This document shows, in pieces, positions 45,005-56,074 of a stretch of DNA of 64,000 nucleotides. This DNA is from Calycina herbarum (lineage: Eukaryota; Ascomycota; Leotiomycetes; Helotiales; Pezizellaceae): the NCBI GenBank assembly GCA_001414485.1, contig LLEY01000032.1, positions 124,001 to 188,000 of the forward strand, read 5' to 3'. The position numbers and the translations under genes were made by a program. Numbering within the stretch: the stretch's first letter is position 1; each line of letters starts with the position of its first letter. A model generated the notes under the pieces. The model was not told where the DNA came from and made no database searches. It was given only the letters and a program-made list of their open reading frames with translations.

Positions 45005-46927
45005 TTACTCTATTTCCCTCTTAGTAGTTACTCGGTTTATGGGTGACTCCTTGAAGGCAACGCCCTTGCGAACGCCTAAGGAGGGTATGTTCCGAATTGC
45101 AAAGTCTTCAGGTTCTCTTTCCTGAAGGGGCTGTAGTTGTTTACTACCAGTCAATAGCTCCAGCCTCCTTTCGTCAACAAGAGAAGCAGCCAACACGTCG
45201 TAAGAATATACCCATGAACCATGCATGTCGATCTTTGTAGTAACTTCAGGTCCATCTTGATGAAGTTTTTGCCGTAGAAACATGCCTGAATATGATTGGC
45301 ATCCAAAATGTCCCGCTCGAAAAACCACCTTTTCGTCCTGCTCCACAACCTTGCTCTCTTTCATATCAACCGTATCCTTGGCCGTACCAAAAGTAACGCC
45401 CTTGGCCCACGGGTCAAATAGCGTGGAACTAGCATATTTTCCGTTGTTGTCCGGCATCAAAGGCTTCTTTCTCACAAAGAATCGTATCCAGGAACCAGGC
45501 TCAGCTATGTTTCCCAAAGCTGAGGCTTGCTGCTCTTCTAGTGATTCGCCAGAAAACTCAAGCTCTGTCCCATCGGTATGAGTGTACGTCGTTTGAGGAT
45601 CTAATGAAAGAAGGCCTTGCTTTTCTCCCCAGCCTCCGCCACCACTTACTAAAACACATTAGTCAAGTTCGGTATGATGTAGAACAGAACTTACCAACTC
45701 GACAAAACCTAGCGCCCCGTTTTAACCAATAACCGACGCTGTCTATACCAAGATAACTAGAACTGTAGGAATCTGGGACTCTACCTCTAGTTCCCAGCAT
45801 CATCTTTTTGAACTTTGTCTCTTCCAAAGGACCAGTTGGGTCAGGCGCGATAGCTTCGGGTACTATCAATGCCCATACCTCGATTGTCTTCTTCTTTGCT
45901 ACGGTCTGATGTTCCACGTACTTGTTGACAACTTGCTCCAACTCACGAGATGCAGGCCCAATATTATCTCCAAAATCAAGCTGGCGTACAATATTTCCAA
46001 GACCACTGGTTATCCGTCGGGCGGGTGTAATGGGAGTGGCAGCTATAAACGTACGGGGCTTATCCGAAGTCATGTCGTTCAGGGCGTTGATAACCTGGTT
46101 AACCTTTTCCTTCGATTTGACTTGAATAAACGATCTCTCCGATCTCTTTTTTGATTCTGGGGATTGGATTTGCCACCTTGATACAAGCAGTGTCGATTTC
46201 CTTCCGTTTGTGAATAAAGTATTTGCCAGAGGCATATCGACTTTTGTTGAATCACGACTCGATGCCACGGTGATTGTAGATAACATTTCATTATGAGTCG
46301 ATGAGGCAACCTGGTCATCCCATAGGCCAGGCAGAAGCAAGTCTGATCGACCTTGGAGAATGGAAATCCCCGGGTGAGGGTTCGCTCTTTCACAAAAGAC
46401 ATATGGAAGATAGTCGAAGGGGAAAGACACTTGATCTATGCACGCGCAAACAACATCAAGCTCGAGGGGCGGAAGTCCTTCGGCCTGGGCTCTTGTGAGT
46501 GCTGAAAGGATATCTGAAATGAAAGCCGGCTCCTCGATCCATTCTGCAAACTCAGGCGTTGCCAATATCACGACTGCCCAAGGGTTTGTTTGCATCGCCG
46601 TCCATTTTGAAACGGATGGTCTCCACTTCTTCTTCACTGTCCGTAAAATCTTTTGTCTGCTCTGGAAAAATATAAGTATACGCTAACAGGCAAGTCAAAA
46701 GTAATTCATACGATTTTATTGGCCGTGGAGGCTAGGAAAGTTGCCTGACTAGAGTTATCTGAGGTGTCTCTTGTTTCTTGATGGAGGCCTCCAGCTGATT
46801 CGATGCTGGTTGAAAAGGGGTATTGCATAGATGTCCGAGGATGAATAGTGTTTGCTCTTCTTAGACATCTTGTCGAAAGAGGACCTCTCGTGACCATGAG
46901 CCTGGTGGCCAATTGATAGAGAGCCAT
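45005..46927 (-). CDS. Unidentified, likely mitochondrial protein with GGGGWG motif, 608 aa
   Basis: Exons 46927-46712, 46661-45695 and 45648-45005. The N-terminus (MALYQLATRLMVTRGPLSTRCLRRANTI) is rich in Arg, Ser and Leu with no acidic residues, like a mitochondrial presequence. The next region (WAVVILATPEFAEWIEEPAFISDILSALTRAQ...LDVVCACIDQV) looks globular. After the last splice comes VSGGGGWGEKQGLLSLDPQ, a glycine-rich conserved-looking loop. The C-terminal part (residues ~440-608) contains a hydrophobic core and FAIRNIPSLGVRKGVAFKESPI. I do not recognise the family; it may be a fungus-specific mitochondrial protein. Exon phases close exactly, and the acceptor at 45649 (TTTTAG) is chosen because it restores the GGGGWG frame. 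Confidence 0.75.
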
Positions 46928-49266
46928 TGTGAGCGTGCTGGTGTATGTAAAATTAGAATAACGGGGGCGAGGAGGGTTGCATGCCAACCTGGAAGCCTTC
47001 AAAATCCAGATCACGTGTATATTTTCCCCTCCGTAGACTCTCACCTATCTTTACTATCATTGCACTTGCAGCTGTAACCATGGCTTATTCGGTAGTAATA
47101 GCACATTAAGGTTAATCCCAATTATTCATCTTTTACAAATCAATTATCAGTTGCTAATTTTAGAAAAGGCTTTATGTGCTACAGAATCCCAAGCAGCTCT
47201 TGTACCAGTTCCCCGTCTTCCCTTGTGTGACAAGCGCTAGAACATCTACAGAACATGCAGAAGAGCGGTCGGTAATACCGAAATAGAAAACGTCGGCTTT
47301 CCCTTCGCCGATGCAGTCGAGACGCAAGCCACAGAGAGAAAAGTTGTAAAAATTTCAATTGACAGGGAAACCCGGGGTATACATTGGGGGCTTTTCAGTT
47401 AGATTTCGAATCTCCCGGAATTCTGAAAAGGGCTGAGAGACCCGTCATGGTTTCCGAGTACAGATCCTTTGCCGATAGGGCGCCGATCTTCGATTGCGAT
47501 CCTCAGATGTCTGGGACCGGAAATCAATTGATGAATTAATTGTGAAATCATGACGGTTGTTGTGCTGTGAAGTTGGTGCAAGCTGCGAGAGGTATGGAGA
47601 GACGATGGGGCAAAAATAAATATCAAATCTTGAAGCACCACCCCTTGCTCAGATCGGGACTCCACTCATATCCTCCACTGTTGACAAGTCGCCCATTTGA
47701 CAGGCTCACAGCTGCCGAATGCGGAGATGTGAACGAGACAACGAATCCTATAACCCGGCTTGAGACGCATCACCCCTGTTGCTGCAGGCAATCTGCCATC
47801 AAAATTGAGAAGAAAAAGACTTGAGAAATGAAATGACGAATTGAGCGCGTATCGTGAAATGAGATATCTCCGCAAGACTCCCCTCAAGGGCGAATACCTC
47901 GATTTATCCAAGGAATTAATTGAAGGGAAAAGTTTGATGGGAAGACGCAGCTTTATGTACAGTCAGACGGGTACCTCTACCTCGGGACTTTTCCTCGCCA
48001 GCGACTGGACAACGCAGACGAGTAAATTGGATACAATCGTATTTATCGCATCCCTCCCAGTATGGCAGCAATTGGACACAACATGGTTCCCCTAGAAACA
48101 ACCTGGACAACACGATCTTGATCTTATTTTTAATTTAGCATATAGATTAGGGGTCCGGTTCCTGGGATAGGGTTCAGCGAAGGCCAACAGATGACCTAAA
48201 CTCTGGTAAGAACCCAGGAAAAGACAGCACATCCTGACTGGATTGGGAGTTTGTTTGGAAGTTGGCATCTGGCATGAGGAGGCTGGATTCCGAAGCAGTG
48301 AGTAAAACAAAAGACTTGTTTTGAAGAAAAGAATAATGCAAGTAGAAGTAGGCATCCGAAATGGTGAACACAAAGTTAATACAACTTCTCTTTTTGATTG
48401 ATAATGTTTTCAGAGGTTCATTGGAAGACAGAGAGATAAACACCTATTAAAGAACCATTAGTTATCAGTTATTTCCTTGCTCAGCTACTGATACTTACAG
48501 AGCCCTCTTGTAAGGTTAGAGGCGACCAGGACTCTGCAGCTGCAGATGAAAGTGCAGGTGTGCTGCTCGGACCATCCGAAAAAAAGTTTCTAACCTAAAA
48601 AGGGTTCATCACGTGAATGTGAATCGGTTGGCTTGAACGCAAGTGGATCCCCACCCAAAAGAGAGGCGGCGCAGGATATCCCCTTCCATCTTCGGTTCTC
48701 CCTCATTGTCCATTCTCAACACCATACATCTATTACCACCCTTTTGGCTGCACCACCCTCTGTCTCTCTGATCTGGCAGAGATTTGGTCTGAATTCGGCC
48801 GTCCGTTCCTTAACCTACACTCCTTTTCCATATTCACTCCCAGGAGTTCACCATTTACCACCTTTCGGCGGCCCCCAGGTTGACGTCGACCCTCCTTCGC
48901 CCGGCCAACCACCTCACGCTCTATTCCAACCTGGCCACAACAAGTGCGCATTTTGCGACTTCACCTTTCTTTCATGCGGCTGGTCTTATCATTGGAATCA
49001 GGGCTCGCTTGATAGGCAAGCGTGTGGTGCCTGCGCCGAGACGTCGTCCTCACCTTCAACACGACACCTCGCTCGCTCGCCTTCATCTCACCTTCAAATC
49101 TGACCTTTAAATCTCCACCCTTCGAGTTCTCGATTCCACCACCACCACCCTCAAAGACCGCACATTCTCCTCCCCACAATTCCACAACACTCCCACTTCT
49201 GCCAATTCTTAATGCGCCTGTTTCAACAGGAGTATTGACGTTGGCCGTCGTACGGGTCTCGAAACC
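46928..49266. other. 2.3-kb intergenic between divergent genes
   Basis: Promoter region for the mitochondrial-type gene (minus) and the long disordered-protein gene (plus). The segment 48650-49260 is strongly pyrimidine-rich on the plus strand, typical of a long 5' UTR of a highly expressed fungal gene. No coding region is supported. Confidence 0.5.
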
Positions 49267-52068
49267 ATGGCCACCACAGAGCGAGGGTTGAGTGGCCGGT
49301 TGACCATCAATCCCACCGAACTTGACCTTCGACCCATGACCGCTGATGCCATTGGCAGCTCATCACCTACAATGTCTGATCCCCAATCCCCCCGCCTTCA
49401 CACCGGCCCTCTCCCTCTCCCATCCTTTGTTTTCCCTGCCAAACCTCCTCAAAGAGGCATGTCGTCTTCGGCACCATCATCATATTCGAGAGCCTCTGGA
49501 CGCCGACCTGTATCCGCAATCGAATTGAAAGGACACGTCGAGATGTCACCAGAGCGGGATAGTCTGCGAACACCAGAACTTCCTGCCTTCTCCTTTGGTA
49601 CCAAATCCACGAGCCCTCCATCATCTCCACGATCCCGCAACGTCCCCTCGAGACCAGGAGGAGCACATCAACGAGGCACAAGTGAATTCATTGGAGGCGA
49701 CGGAGCCACTGGCAAAAGCACCACACCAATGTCAACTTCGCCAACCAAAGGTGACGACGCTCTCCCTCAACCCACCGGTTTCGGCCCACCTGGAGGACGA
49801 CGAGGTCACAGACATGTTCGATCGGCTGCTATCTCCTGCCACGACCTTACAATGATTCTGAAGCCGCCCACCAGTCCCACAGCTGTCACTCGTGGCAATT
49901 CGGCACCTTGTTCCCCTGCTGGAGACCATGAGCTGCAACAATCAACTCTTCCTGGTTCTATGGACGAGGCTATGAAACGAGGAGCTGAAGAGTCAAATCC
50001 CGCACCTCCTACTCCAGACACCAGTAACGATGCTGCAAGAGAGCCATTGAGAGCATTGAACCGCGCCCGTGTTGGATTCTCGGACAATGTCGAAGTAATT
50101 CCTCGCCCATTGTCAGTCGTATCTTCAGATAGTTCGTCAACAGTGCGACAAGGACATTCCGTTTCCAACAGCATCTCTTCAATCATCTCATCTGGAGCCT
50201 CTCCCACCCCGACAAAGGAAAACCGCGGTCTGTCTTACTCTTCTCGCAGAACGATGGATACTCGCCCCCGCACTGCAGAGCCAGTCTTGGATCGTGAGAG
50301 CACGGAAGCACGAGATTCGCCAAAGCGCCGCAACTCGATCCCTCTTCTCATGGAAGCTGCCAATGCATCGACATCAGAACCATCTACCCCAAGATCAGCC
50401 AAGAAATGGACTTTTTTTGGTCACGATTCTTCCAACTCAGGTGATGGCTCTCCAAAATCTCGCCCTACTAGCTCTGGATCTGGAGGCAAAAACCGTAAAG
50501 CAGTTCTCGTTGAGCCCGTGCCAACAGAAACAAGCGCTGCCAACGCTGATGTTCCAATGCCTTCAATCGAACCCACCAGCTCTCGACGCTCCTCAATCTC
50601 GAGAAAGCCAAGCAAGAAGCAAAAGAAGGTTCGCAGTTGGGCCGGATCAATTTTGTCTCGCAAGACTCGTCAACGCAGCCAAAAGCAAAAGCTCAGTCGA
50701 CGTTCTCCAACCCCTCCCCACAGATCCTACCCCGCCATAGACGAAACATCATCGAGATTTGAGTCCACTTACCCAGAATACCAAGCACCAACACCTGATC
50801 CTGAGAATGATATCGCGTCTTGGAAGCCACGAAAACTCCCACCTCAAGATGACGATTCTACGAGTGCCATGATCGATCTCGACGCTGCCTTGGGCCCTTT
50901 CAATACACCTTCAAGCTTTGGCGATGATTGGGAGATTTCGCAGAAGACTAATCCAAAGAAGAGAGCTATGCATAGCGCTGCTGGTTTGGGAGGATTCGCA
51001 GGACCCGGTATGCATTATCATCGACGTGCAGAAAGTGCCCCCGAGTTCGAGAGTCCAAGTCCACGTTTCGGTTTACATCGCCTCGGAAGCAACTCGACCA
51101 TGGCCATGGAGGACGTTTTCGAGGAGGATGAAGATGAGTGGGAGGATGCTAAAGTCTCGTCCGACAAAGAAGATGCGACCAACGGAACCGAAGATGATGT
51201 TAATACCGGTCTAGGAATTGACATCAAGGTTGAGGACTTTGAGGATGCTGATTCTGACAGAGCTATGAGTATGGAAACTGGCTCGGTTAATCGGGGTATG
51301 AAGCGAAAGGGTAGCAATCTGAGTGAAGGAGATCGTAATACCGTTGGAACCGCAAAGTCTGAGCATTCTAGTACTTCTTTGCTTGACGAACCCATTATGG
51401 AGGAGTTTACAAGCCCATTTGAAATTATCGACGACTCGGCTTCTTCACGACCAGATTCAAGAGCTAGATCCTCGGACTCGACCGCAACCCCGCCTTTTCG
51501 CCCACGAACCGGCAAGGAACTTGCTCCCGTTGAGATCCAGCACTTTAACCTTCAACCCTTCGGTCGCCAACCACCATATCTCACTCCAACAAGCCCTCTC
51601 TCTGCAACTCAATCTTCATTGCCATCGCCAAGATCCCCCTTCTCTTATGATGCTCAGCGAATCTCAACAGCACCATCCTCGGTTACAGATGAGCAAGGAT
51701 TTCAATCACTTTTGCTTGGAGAGCCCGGACCGGAAGTCAGACACTCTGTCGACGAGAACGTCCCATCACTTTCAAGCAGCAACTCGACCATGACCAGAGA
51801 TAGCGGTTACCCAAGTGCTCCAAATCCTCAATTTCGGGATGGACAGCGATCTGCCTCGTTATCTTCTGCTGCTGTTACCCGCAAGCGCTCAAGCATGGCA
51901 AGTTTGTCTCGACTCATTAGCAGCTCTCACGGAGAAAAGAGCAAGCTATCTATCGAATCTCGTGTTCCAACTGCAGCAACTACCGATTCCGAGAAGAAAG
52001 ACAAGAAGGGCAAACGAATCAGTCGATTGATGCAATTCTTCAAACCCAAGGAAACCCCAGCTGCTTGA
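49267..52068 (+). CDS. Large disordered Ser/Pro-rich protein, 933 aa, single exon
   Basis: The ATG lies in an ideal ACCATGG context. The whole protein is low-complexity and Ser/Pro/Thr/Arg-rich with many SP and TP sites, so it is probably a heavily phosphorylated scaffold. Visible features: GGRRGHRHVRSAAISCHDL (about residue 175), a basic patch SISRKPSKKQKKVRSWAGSILSRKTRQR (about 430-460), an acidic patch FEEDEDEWEDAKVSSDKED (about 615-635), a PRSPFSYDAQRIST segment, and a basic C-terminus KKDKKGKRISRLMQFFKPKETPAA. Such proteins are often labelled 'cell wall proline-rich protein' in fungi, but no signal peptide is present, so that label is doubtful. Confidence 0.9.
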   Translation: MATTERGLSGRLTINPTELDLRPMTADAIGSSSPTMSDPQSPRLHTGPLPLPSFVFPAKPPQRGMSSSAPSSYSRASGRRPVSAIELKGHVEMSPERDSLRTPELPAFSFGTKSTSPPSSPRSRNVPSRPGGAHQRGTSEFIGGDGATGKSTTPMSTSPTKGDDALPQPTGFGPPGGRRGHRHVRSAAISCHDLTMILKPPTSPTAVTRGNSAPCSPAGDHELQQSTLPGSMDEAMKRGAEESNPAPPTPDTSNDAAREPLRALNRARVGFSDNVEVIPRPLSVVSSDSSSTVRQGHSVSNSISSIISSGASPTPTKENRGLSYSSRRTMDTRPRTAEPVLDRESTEARDSPKRRNSIPLLMEAANASTSEPSTPRSAKKWTFFGHDSSNSGDGSPKSRPTSSGSGGKNRKAVLVEPVPTETSAANADVPMPSIEPTSSRRSSISRKPSKKQKKVRSWAGSILSRKTRQRSQKQKLSRRSPTPPHRSYPAIDETSSRFESTYPEYQAPTPDPENDIASWKPRKLPPQDDDSTSAMIDLDAALGPFNTPSSFGDDWEISQKTNPKKRAMHSAAGLGGFAGPGMHYHRRAESAPEFESPSPRFGLHRLGSNSTMAMEDVFEEDEDEWEDAKVSSDKEDATNGTEDDVNTGLGIDIKVEDFEDADSDRAMSMETGSVNRGMKRKGSNLSEGDRNTVGTAKSEHSSTSLLDEPIMEEFTSPFEIIDDSASSRPDSRARSSDSTATPPFRPRTGKELAPVEIQHFNLQPFGRQPPYLTPTSPLSATQSSLPSPRSPFSYDAQRISTAPSSVTDEQGFQSLLLGEPGPEVRHSVDENVPSLSSSNSTMTRDSGYPSAPNPQFRDGQRSASLSSAAVTRKRSSMASLSRLISSSHGEKSKLSIESRVPTAATTDSEKKDKKGKRISRLMQFFKPKETPAA

Positions 52069-53251
52069 GCAAACAGTCTGTCGCGGTATCCACGAAGTAT
52101 CCGCTGTTACTTGCAGGAGACACCGGATCCAATATTGGTGTAGCAAATTGCTCATACCGTATTGATGTGTTAAAATTATGAACAAATATTGTCGATATGC
52201 ATATTTCCTTTTCGAGCTCACACCTTTTTCTCAACAAACTTATGTCTATTCATCAAAGTGGCGCTTAAGCGATTTCCGGCATTGGGCATACTACACCTCT
52301 GCAGCACATAAACCTAGAGAGTTTTTTACTCGATACAATCCGGCATATGCATTTGGTCCCGTTTGGCCTTTGGCGTTGGAGATTACTGGATGTAGAATGA
52401 AGGATTTGAAATGTTTTTGAACCCCGGGTTTTTTTTTAATGATGATAGGATGGAAATTTTCTCTACATGGAGGTACACAAAGATTTTAGTGGATTTCTAC
52501 TTGGTTCTTTGTGGCAACAAATGGCTTTTGACCTGACGGTTAGAATAGGGAGAGCCATTTGTGGTGTTGTTTTTCCATCTCTTTCTTTTCTTTCAATTCG
52601 TTTCTATTTGTGGCACTGGGGTGGGGGTCGATAAATTAGGGTTGGCGTATTTGATTGAATCAATCTGGCGCTCGTCTTTTGATCTGTTTGGTTGTTCTTC
52701 TTATTTTTTAAGAGACGCCGAAGACTGGTTAATAGGCATTTGAGCGGTTATGCTGGATACTGTCTAGTACACTGGGACGCTCGCACATTGATGCTGATGC
52801 GAAATAATGAATATAACATATGTAAATTATATGTGCCTCAAATGCGAATGTGAGTGACATGAAAGTATATCAAAAATTCCAGCGATTGGTACCGTTAACT
52901 CGAGGTCTCAGTCTTGCTACCAACGTAAGTAGTCGTACTAAGTATAAGTTCTTGCTTTCCATAAATGCATGACTTTATTTCCGTAACCTCTGTTGGACTT
53001 GTACATGTACTTCTGGAGGCTGGGAAGCCGGCAAATGCCGAGTTCTCAGCCTCGGCTTCGATTCTGGTGAATCTTGAGCTTGAACCACAAGTCAAGCTCC
53101 ACCAACTTTAAACCAGCAACACCTCCCATCTTCAAGCACGACATCTCCCTTGACCACTCTTCTCGACACAAACTCCGAGTCCATCTGCCCCGAGAAACAG
53201 CAGAACCGCTGAGCCCCCCCTACAACCTTCCCCGCCAGAAAGAGCAAAACC
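52069..53251. other. Intergenic, no gene seen
   Basis: 3' region of the disordered-protein gene and 5' region of PEX4. The segment 52800-52880 is AT-rich. No repeats or convincing ORFs. Confidence 0.5.
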
Positions 53252-53824
53252 ATGTCGTCGAAATCCAAACCCTCGAAATCCTCCTCCTCCCGCAGCAGCT
53301 CCCCCACCAAAAGAATCCTCACAGAACTCTCGGCTTATACTTCCTCCCCTCCCCCCACGATCCCGCAACTCGCCCCTGTATCGCCTTCCAATCTACTGGT
53401 TCTGCATGCTGTCCTTGTTCCTTCGCCCTCTTTACCGGTATCAACGGGCTACACGAATGGGAGGTGGTTACTTCAGATCACGATACCGGATCAATATCCC
53501 ATGGCACCCCCGAAGATTAGGTTTTTGACAAGGATATGTCATCCCAATGTTGATTTCGAGAGTGGAGATGTGTGTCTGGATTTGTTGAAGGAGGAGTGGA
53601 CGCCTGTTTTGGGTGTTGTTGGGGCTTTGGAGAGTGTGGGTAGACTCCTGGGGGAACCGGGGTGGGATAGTCCGCTTGGGGTTGAGGTTGCGGCGTTGGG
53701 ACGGCAGGGGGATGGGGTGGGTGTTAGGGGACTGGTGGGGTTTTGGACGGGGGAGGAGAGGTTTGAGGGGAGTCTTGAGGATTTGGAACGGAGGGGGGAG
53801 GGGAAGGAGAGTGGGAGGAGGTAG
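53252..53824 (+). CDS. PEX4: Peroxin-4, ubiquitin-conjugating enzyme (E2)
   Basis: Single exon, 190 aa. A Ser/Lys-rich lead (residues 1-20) precedes the UBC fold: KRILTELSAY, then ITIPDQYPMAPPKIRFLTRICHPNV with the HPN triad (97-99), and the catalytic cysteine C108 in SGDVCLDLLKEEWTPVLGV. The long helix VVGALESVGRLL and PGWDSPLGVEVA follow. Pex4 is the peroxisome-bound E2 that monoubiquitinates the import receptor Pex5 for recycling, with Pex22 as membrane anchor. The linker after the Cys (EEWTPVLGVVGALESV) matches Pex4 better than Ubc4/5. The C-terminal ~35 residues are Gly/Arg/Glu-rich and may be disordered. Confidence 0.85.
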   Translation: MSSKSKPSKSSSSRSSSPTKRILTELSAYTSSPPPTIPQLAPVSPSNLLVLHAVLVPSPSLPVSTGYTNGRWLLQITIPDQYPMAPPKIRFLTRICHPNVDFESGDVCLDLLKEEWTPVLGVVGALESVGRLLGEPGWDSPLGVEVAALGRQGDGVGVRGLVGFWTGEERFEGSLEDLERRGEGKESGRR

Positions 53825-54895
53825 TGCTGTGATAAGGGTGTGTGAGAGGGTTAGGATGAGACGAGAGGGGTCGAGCAGAGAGGCATGAGGAGAGCACGAG
53901 CAGAAGGAACGAGACGAGGGGACAAGGAACGGAAACCAGACGAGGAGGGGGCGAGAGAAGTTGACGAGAAGAGGGGATGAGGGAAAACCAGAATCAGAAA
54001 TTGGGCACATGAGTTTGTAGGAAAGGCGTTTAGTCTGCTCCAAGGCAGATATTGTAATTGATTTGACAAATGGGCTTAACCATCTGGGCATGGGGTTGGG
54101 AAGGAATGGGACATGTCAAGATCTCAAGATCTGATCTTTACGAATTGAACGAGCTTCTGGTTATAGATTGGCATTTGAAAGCGAGCATCAGGATTACTCA
54201 ATCCAAGAAAAGTGTGTAAATTCATCACATAACACGAATCCATTATCTTTTATCTTCCTCGTGAATAGTAATTTGATTCAAAAAAACTGCTTTTACTGCG
54301 TGGATACAAAGTTGGGTGCTATAGAATCATGTATTACAGCGTCAGGAGATAATGAGGTGGTACAAACGGGAAGTCGAGGATTCATTCATTTCAATGGTTC
54401 GAGTAGTCTGAATTTCAATAGCAATTCAAAAAATCACGACCAAATACCCCCGGTTAAATCACAAGTAGAGCCCTTACACAAACACAGACAGATTACGATA
54501 TAAACGATATATACGAAAATCCAAAAGTGAAGATGACAATACTATATGACTCCAAAAAGTAAAAACTCCTCTATAATGGTATAAGTATACATACACAAGG
54601 CGCATCATAAAATCATGAAGCCAGCCTCTTTTCGTCACTAGTGACGCTACTATGCCACATGGGAACAAGAGAGAGAAGAAAAAAGAGAACGCCATGTATA
54701 AAAACAAAACAAACGCGAAAAAAGTTAAGTTTCCCCTTTCCTAATGCCCATTCCAAATGTATTCTTTCTTCTATTGTGTACAGCATTTTCAGTCGTCAAT
54801 ACGTCTTCCAAAAACCCCCTTTCTGATATCAATCATCTCTTTTTTCGGGGAGGACGCGTGGGAAAGGTGGAAGTGGGACTGTGCCGGACATCTCT
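53825..54895. other. Intergenic between convergent genes
   Basis: The first 120 bases are purine-rich (GA-rich) and probably PEX4 3' UTR; the rest is AT-rich 3' flank of the Mnn9-type gene. Overlapping ORFs here are composition artefacts. Confidence 0.5.
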
Positions 54896-56074
54896 CACTC
54901 ATTATAATGGTACACCTGGAAATATACGGTTAGCTTATTTTCACAGTTTGGGGGATATGGATAGATGACATACTTTGTAGTGAGGTAACCCAGAAGCATT
55001 CCACCCCAATCGCTTCGCCATCTTCGCAAATCCCTCCGTCTCAATTAAATGGTAGAAAGCGAAGGGTGGAAACATAGCACCATCCCTATGAACCTCTGCC
55101 TTGACCAATAACGCCGTTCCTCCAACACCATCGAGCGGGATTTTCTGCGTGGGATCTCCACCGTCCTCGTACAGGTATGCCATCAATGTTCGGTATGTGG
55201 CCATTTGTGCGTATCCTTCTAGCAAAATATCATCGGGTCCCATTCCTTCCCCGATTTTTCGTGCTTGGTCGCTATCCTGCCAGCTGTTGAAATCATATGC
55301 CCGTTCCTTCTTCTCCTTGGTCTTGGGGTCCACGTATCTTTGGAAGCAATTTGGTACGATGATTGGTTCGTCGTGAGCGGCGAGATCTTGAATCAGAGTT
55401 GGTGGGGTTTCAATGATATCTGAATCCAGCCATAAAACCCATGATGTGGAAGGTCCAAGTGTGGTGAAGAGGAGAGAATTCCTGGCTTTTGACATGGCTG
55501 CTCTTCTAGCTTTCTGATTCTCCATCTTATGTCTCTCAGATTCGCTCTGAGAAGATAGCGGGGGTTCGAAATCCTGTCGCTCGATAATTATGCTTGCGAA
55601 TCGAAGTTTCTCCGGTCCAGACTTTTGCGTCTTGGTGATTTGTTCTTGGAGGGCTGCTGTCGCTGCGTTTCCCTCCCGGTTCTTGGGAATGATAAATGCC
55701 AACGTAATCAAATCATGGGGATATGAAAGCTTCAACAGATTATCCCAATACTCCTGATAAAATCGTGCCAACGGCGTGAGGATGAGAATGGTTTCCCGGT
55801 TCCCAACTGGATCAGCCGTACTTGTAACATTATTCATCTTGTAATGAACCACCGGTGGAGGGATTCGTTTGCCATTTGGCTTCTCGACTTGTTTTCGAAA
55901 GGGCGATGTAGGAGGAGAAAGAGGATTCGAAGCCGCGTTGGCCGTTCGTGTCTTTGCGGCTGCTGCGTCTGATTTCGAAGGAGATACCAGAAAGACGAAT
56001 ATTATTATGCACAGAACCACTCCCACAATGATCGTGAGCGGGCTTGAGCGCCGCAGTGATCGTGCTGGCCCCAT
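54896..56074 (-). CDS. MNN9: Mnn9-type alpha-mannosyltransferase (Anp1 family)
   Basis: Exons 56074-54974 and 54916-54896 join to 373 aa; the terminal exon is 21 nt and encodes VYHYNE plus stop. The topology is Golgi type II: a short basic N-tail (MGPARSLRRSSP), then a membrane anchor (about residues 14-31), then the lumenal domain. Catalytic features include ETILILTPLARFYQEYWDNLLKLSYPHDLITLAFIIP, the metal-binding DxD in WVLWLDSDI, and PNCFQRYVD...AYDFNSWQDS. The family forms M-Pol I/II complexes that extend the alpha-1,6-mannan backbone on N-glycans. Mnn9 is favoured over Van1/Anp1 by overall similarity and the HY(K/H)VYH(Y)NE tail, though I cannot exclude the paralogues. Confidence 0.88.

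Noticed and set aside
53468..54091. 207-codon minus-strand ORF
   Set aside because: It lies over PEX4 and its GA-rich 3' UTR; the composition is Pro/Leu/Ser-rich noise.
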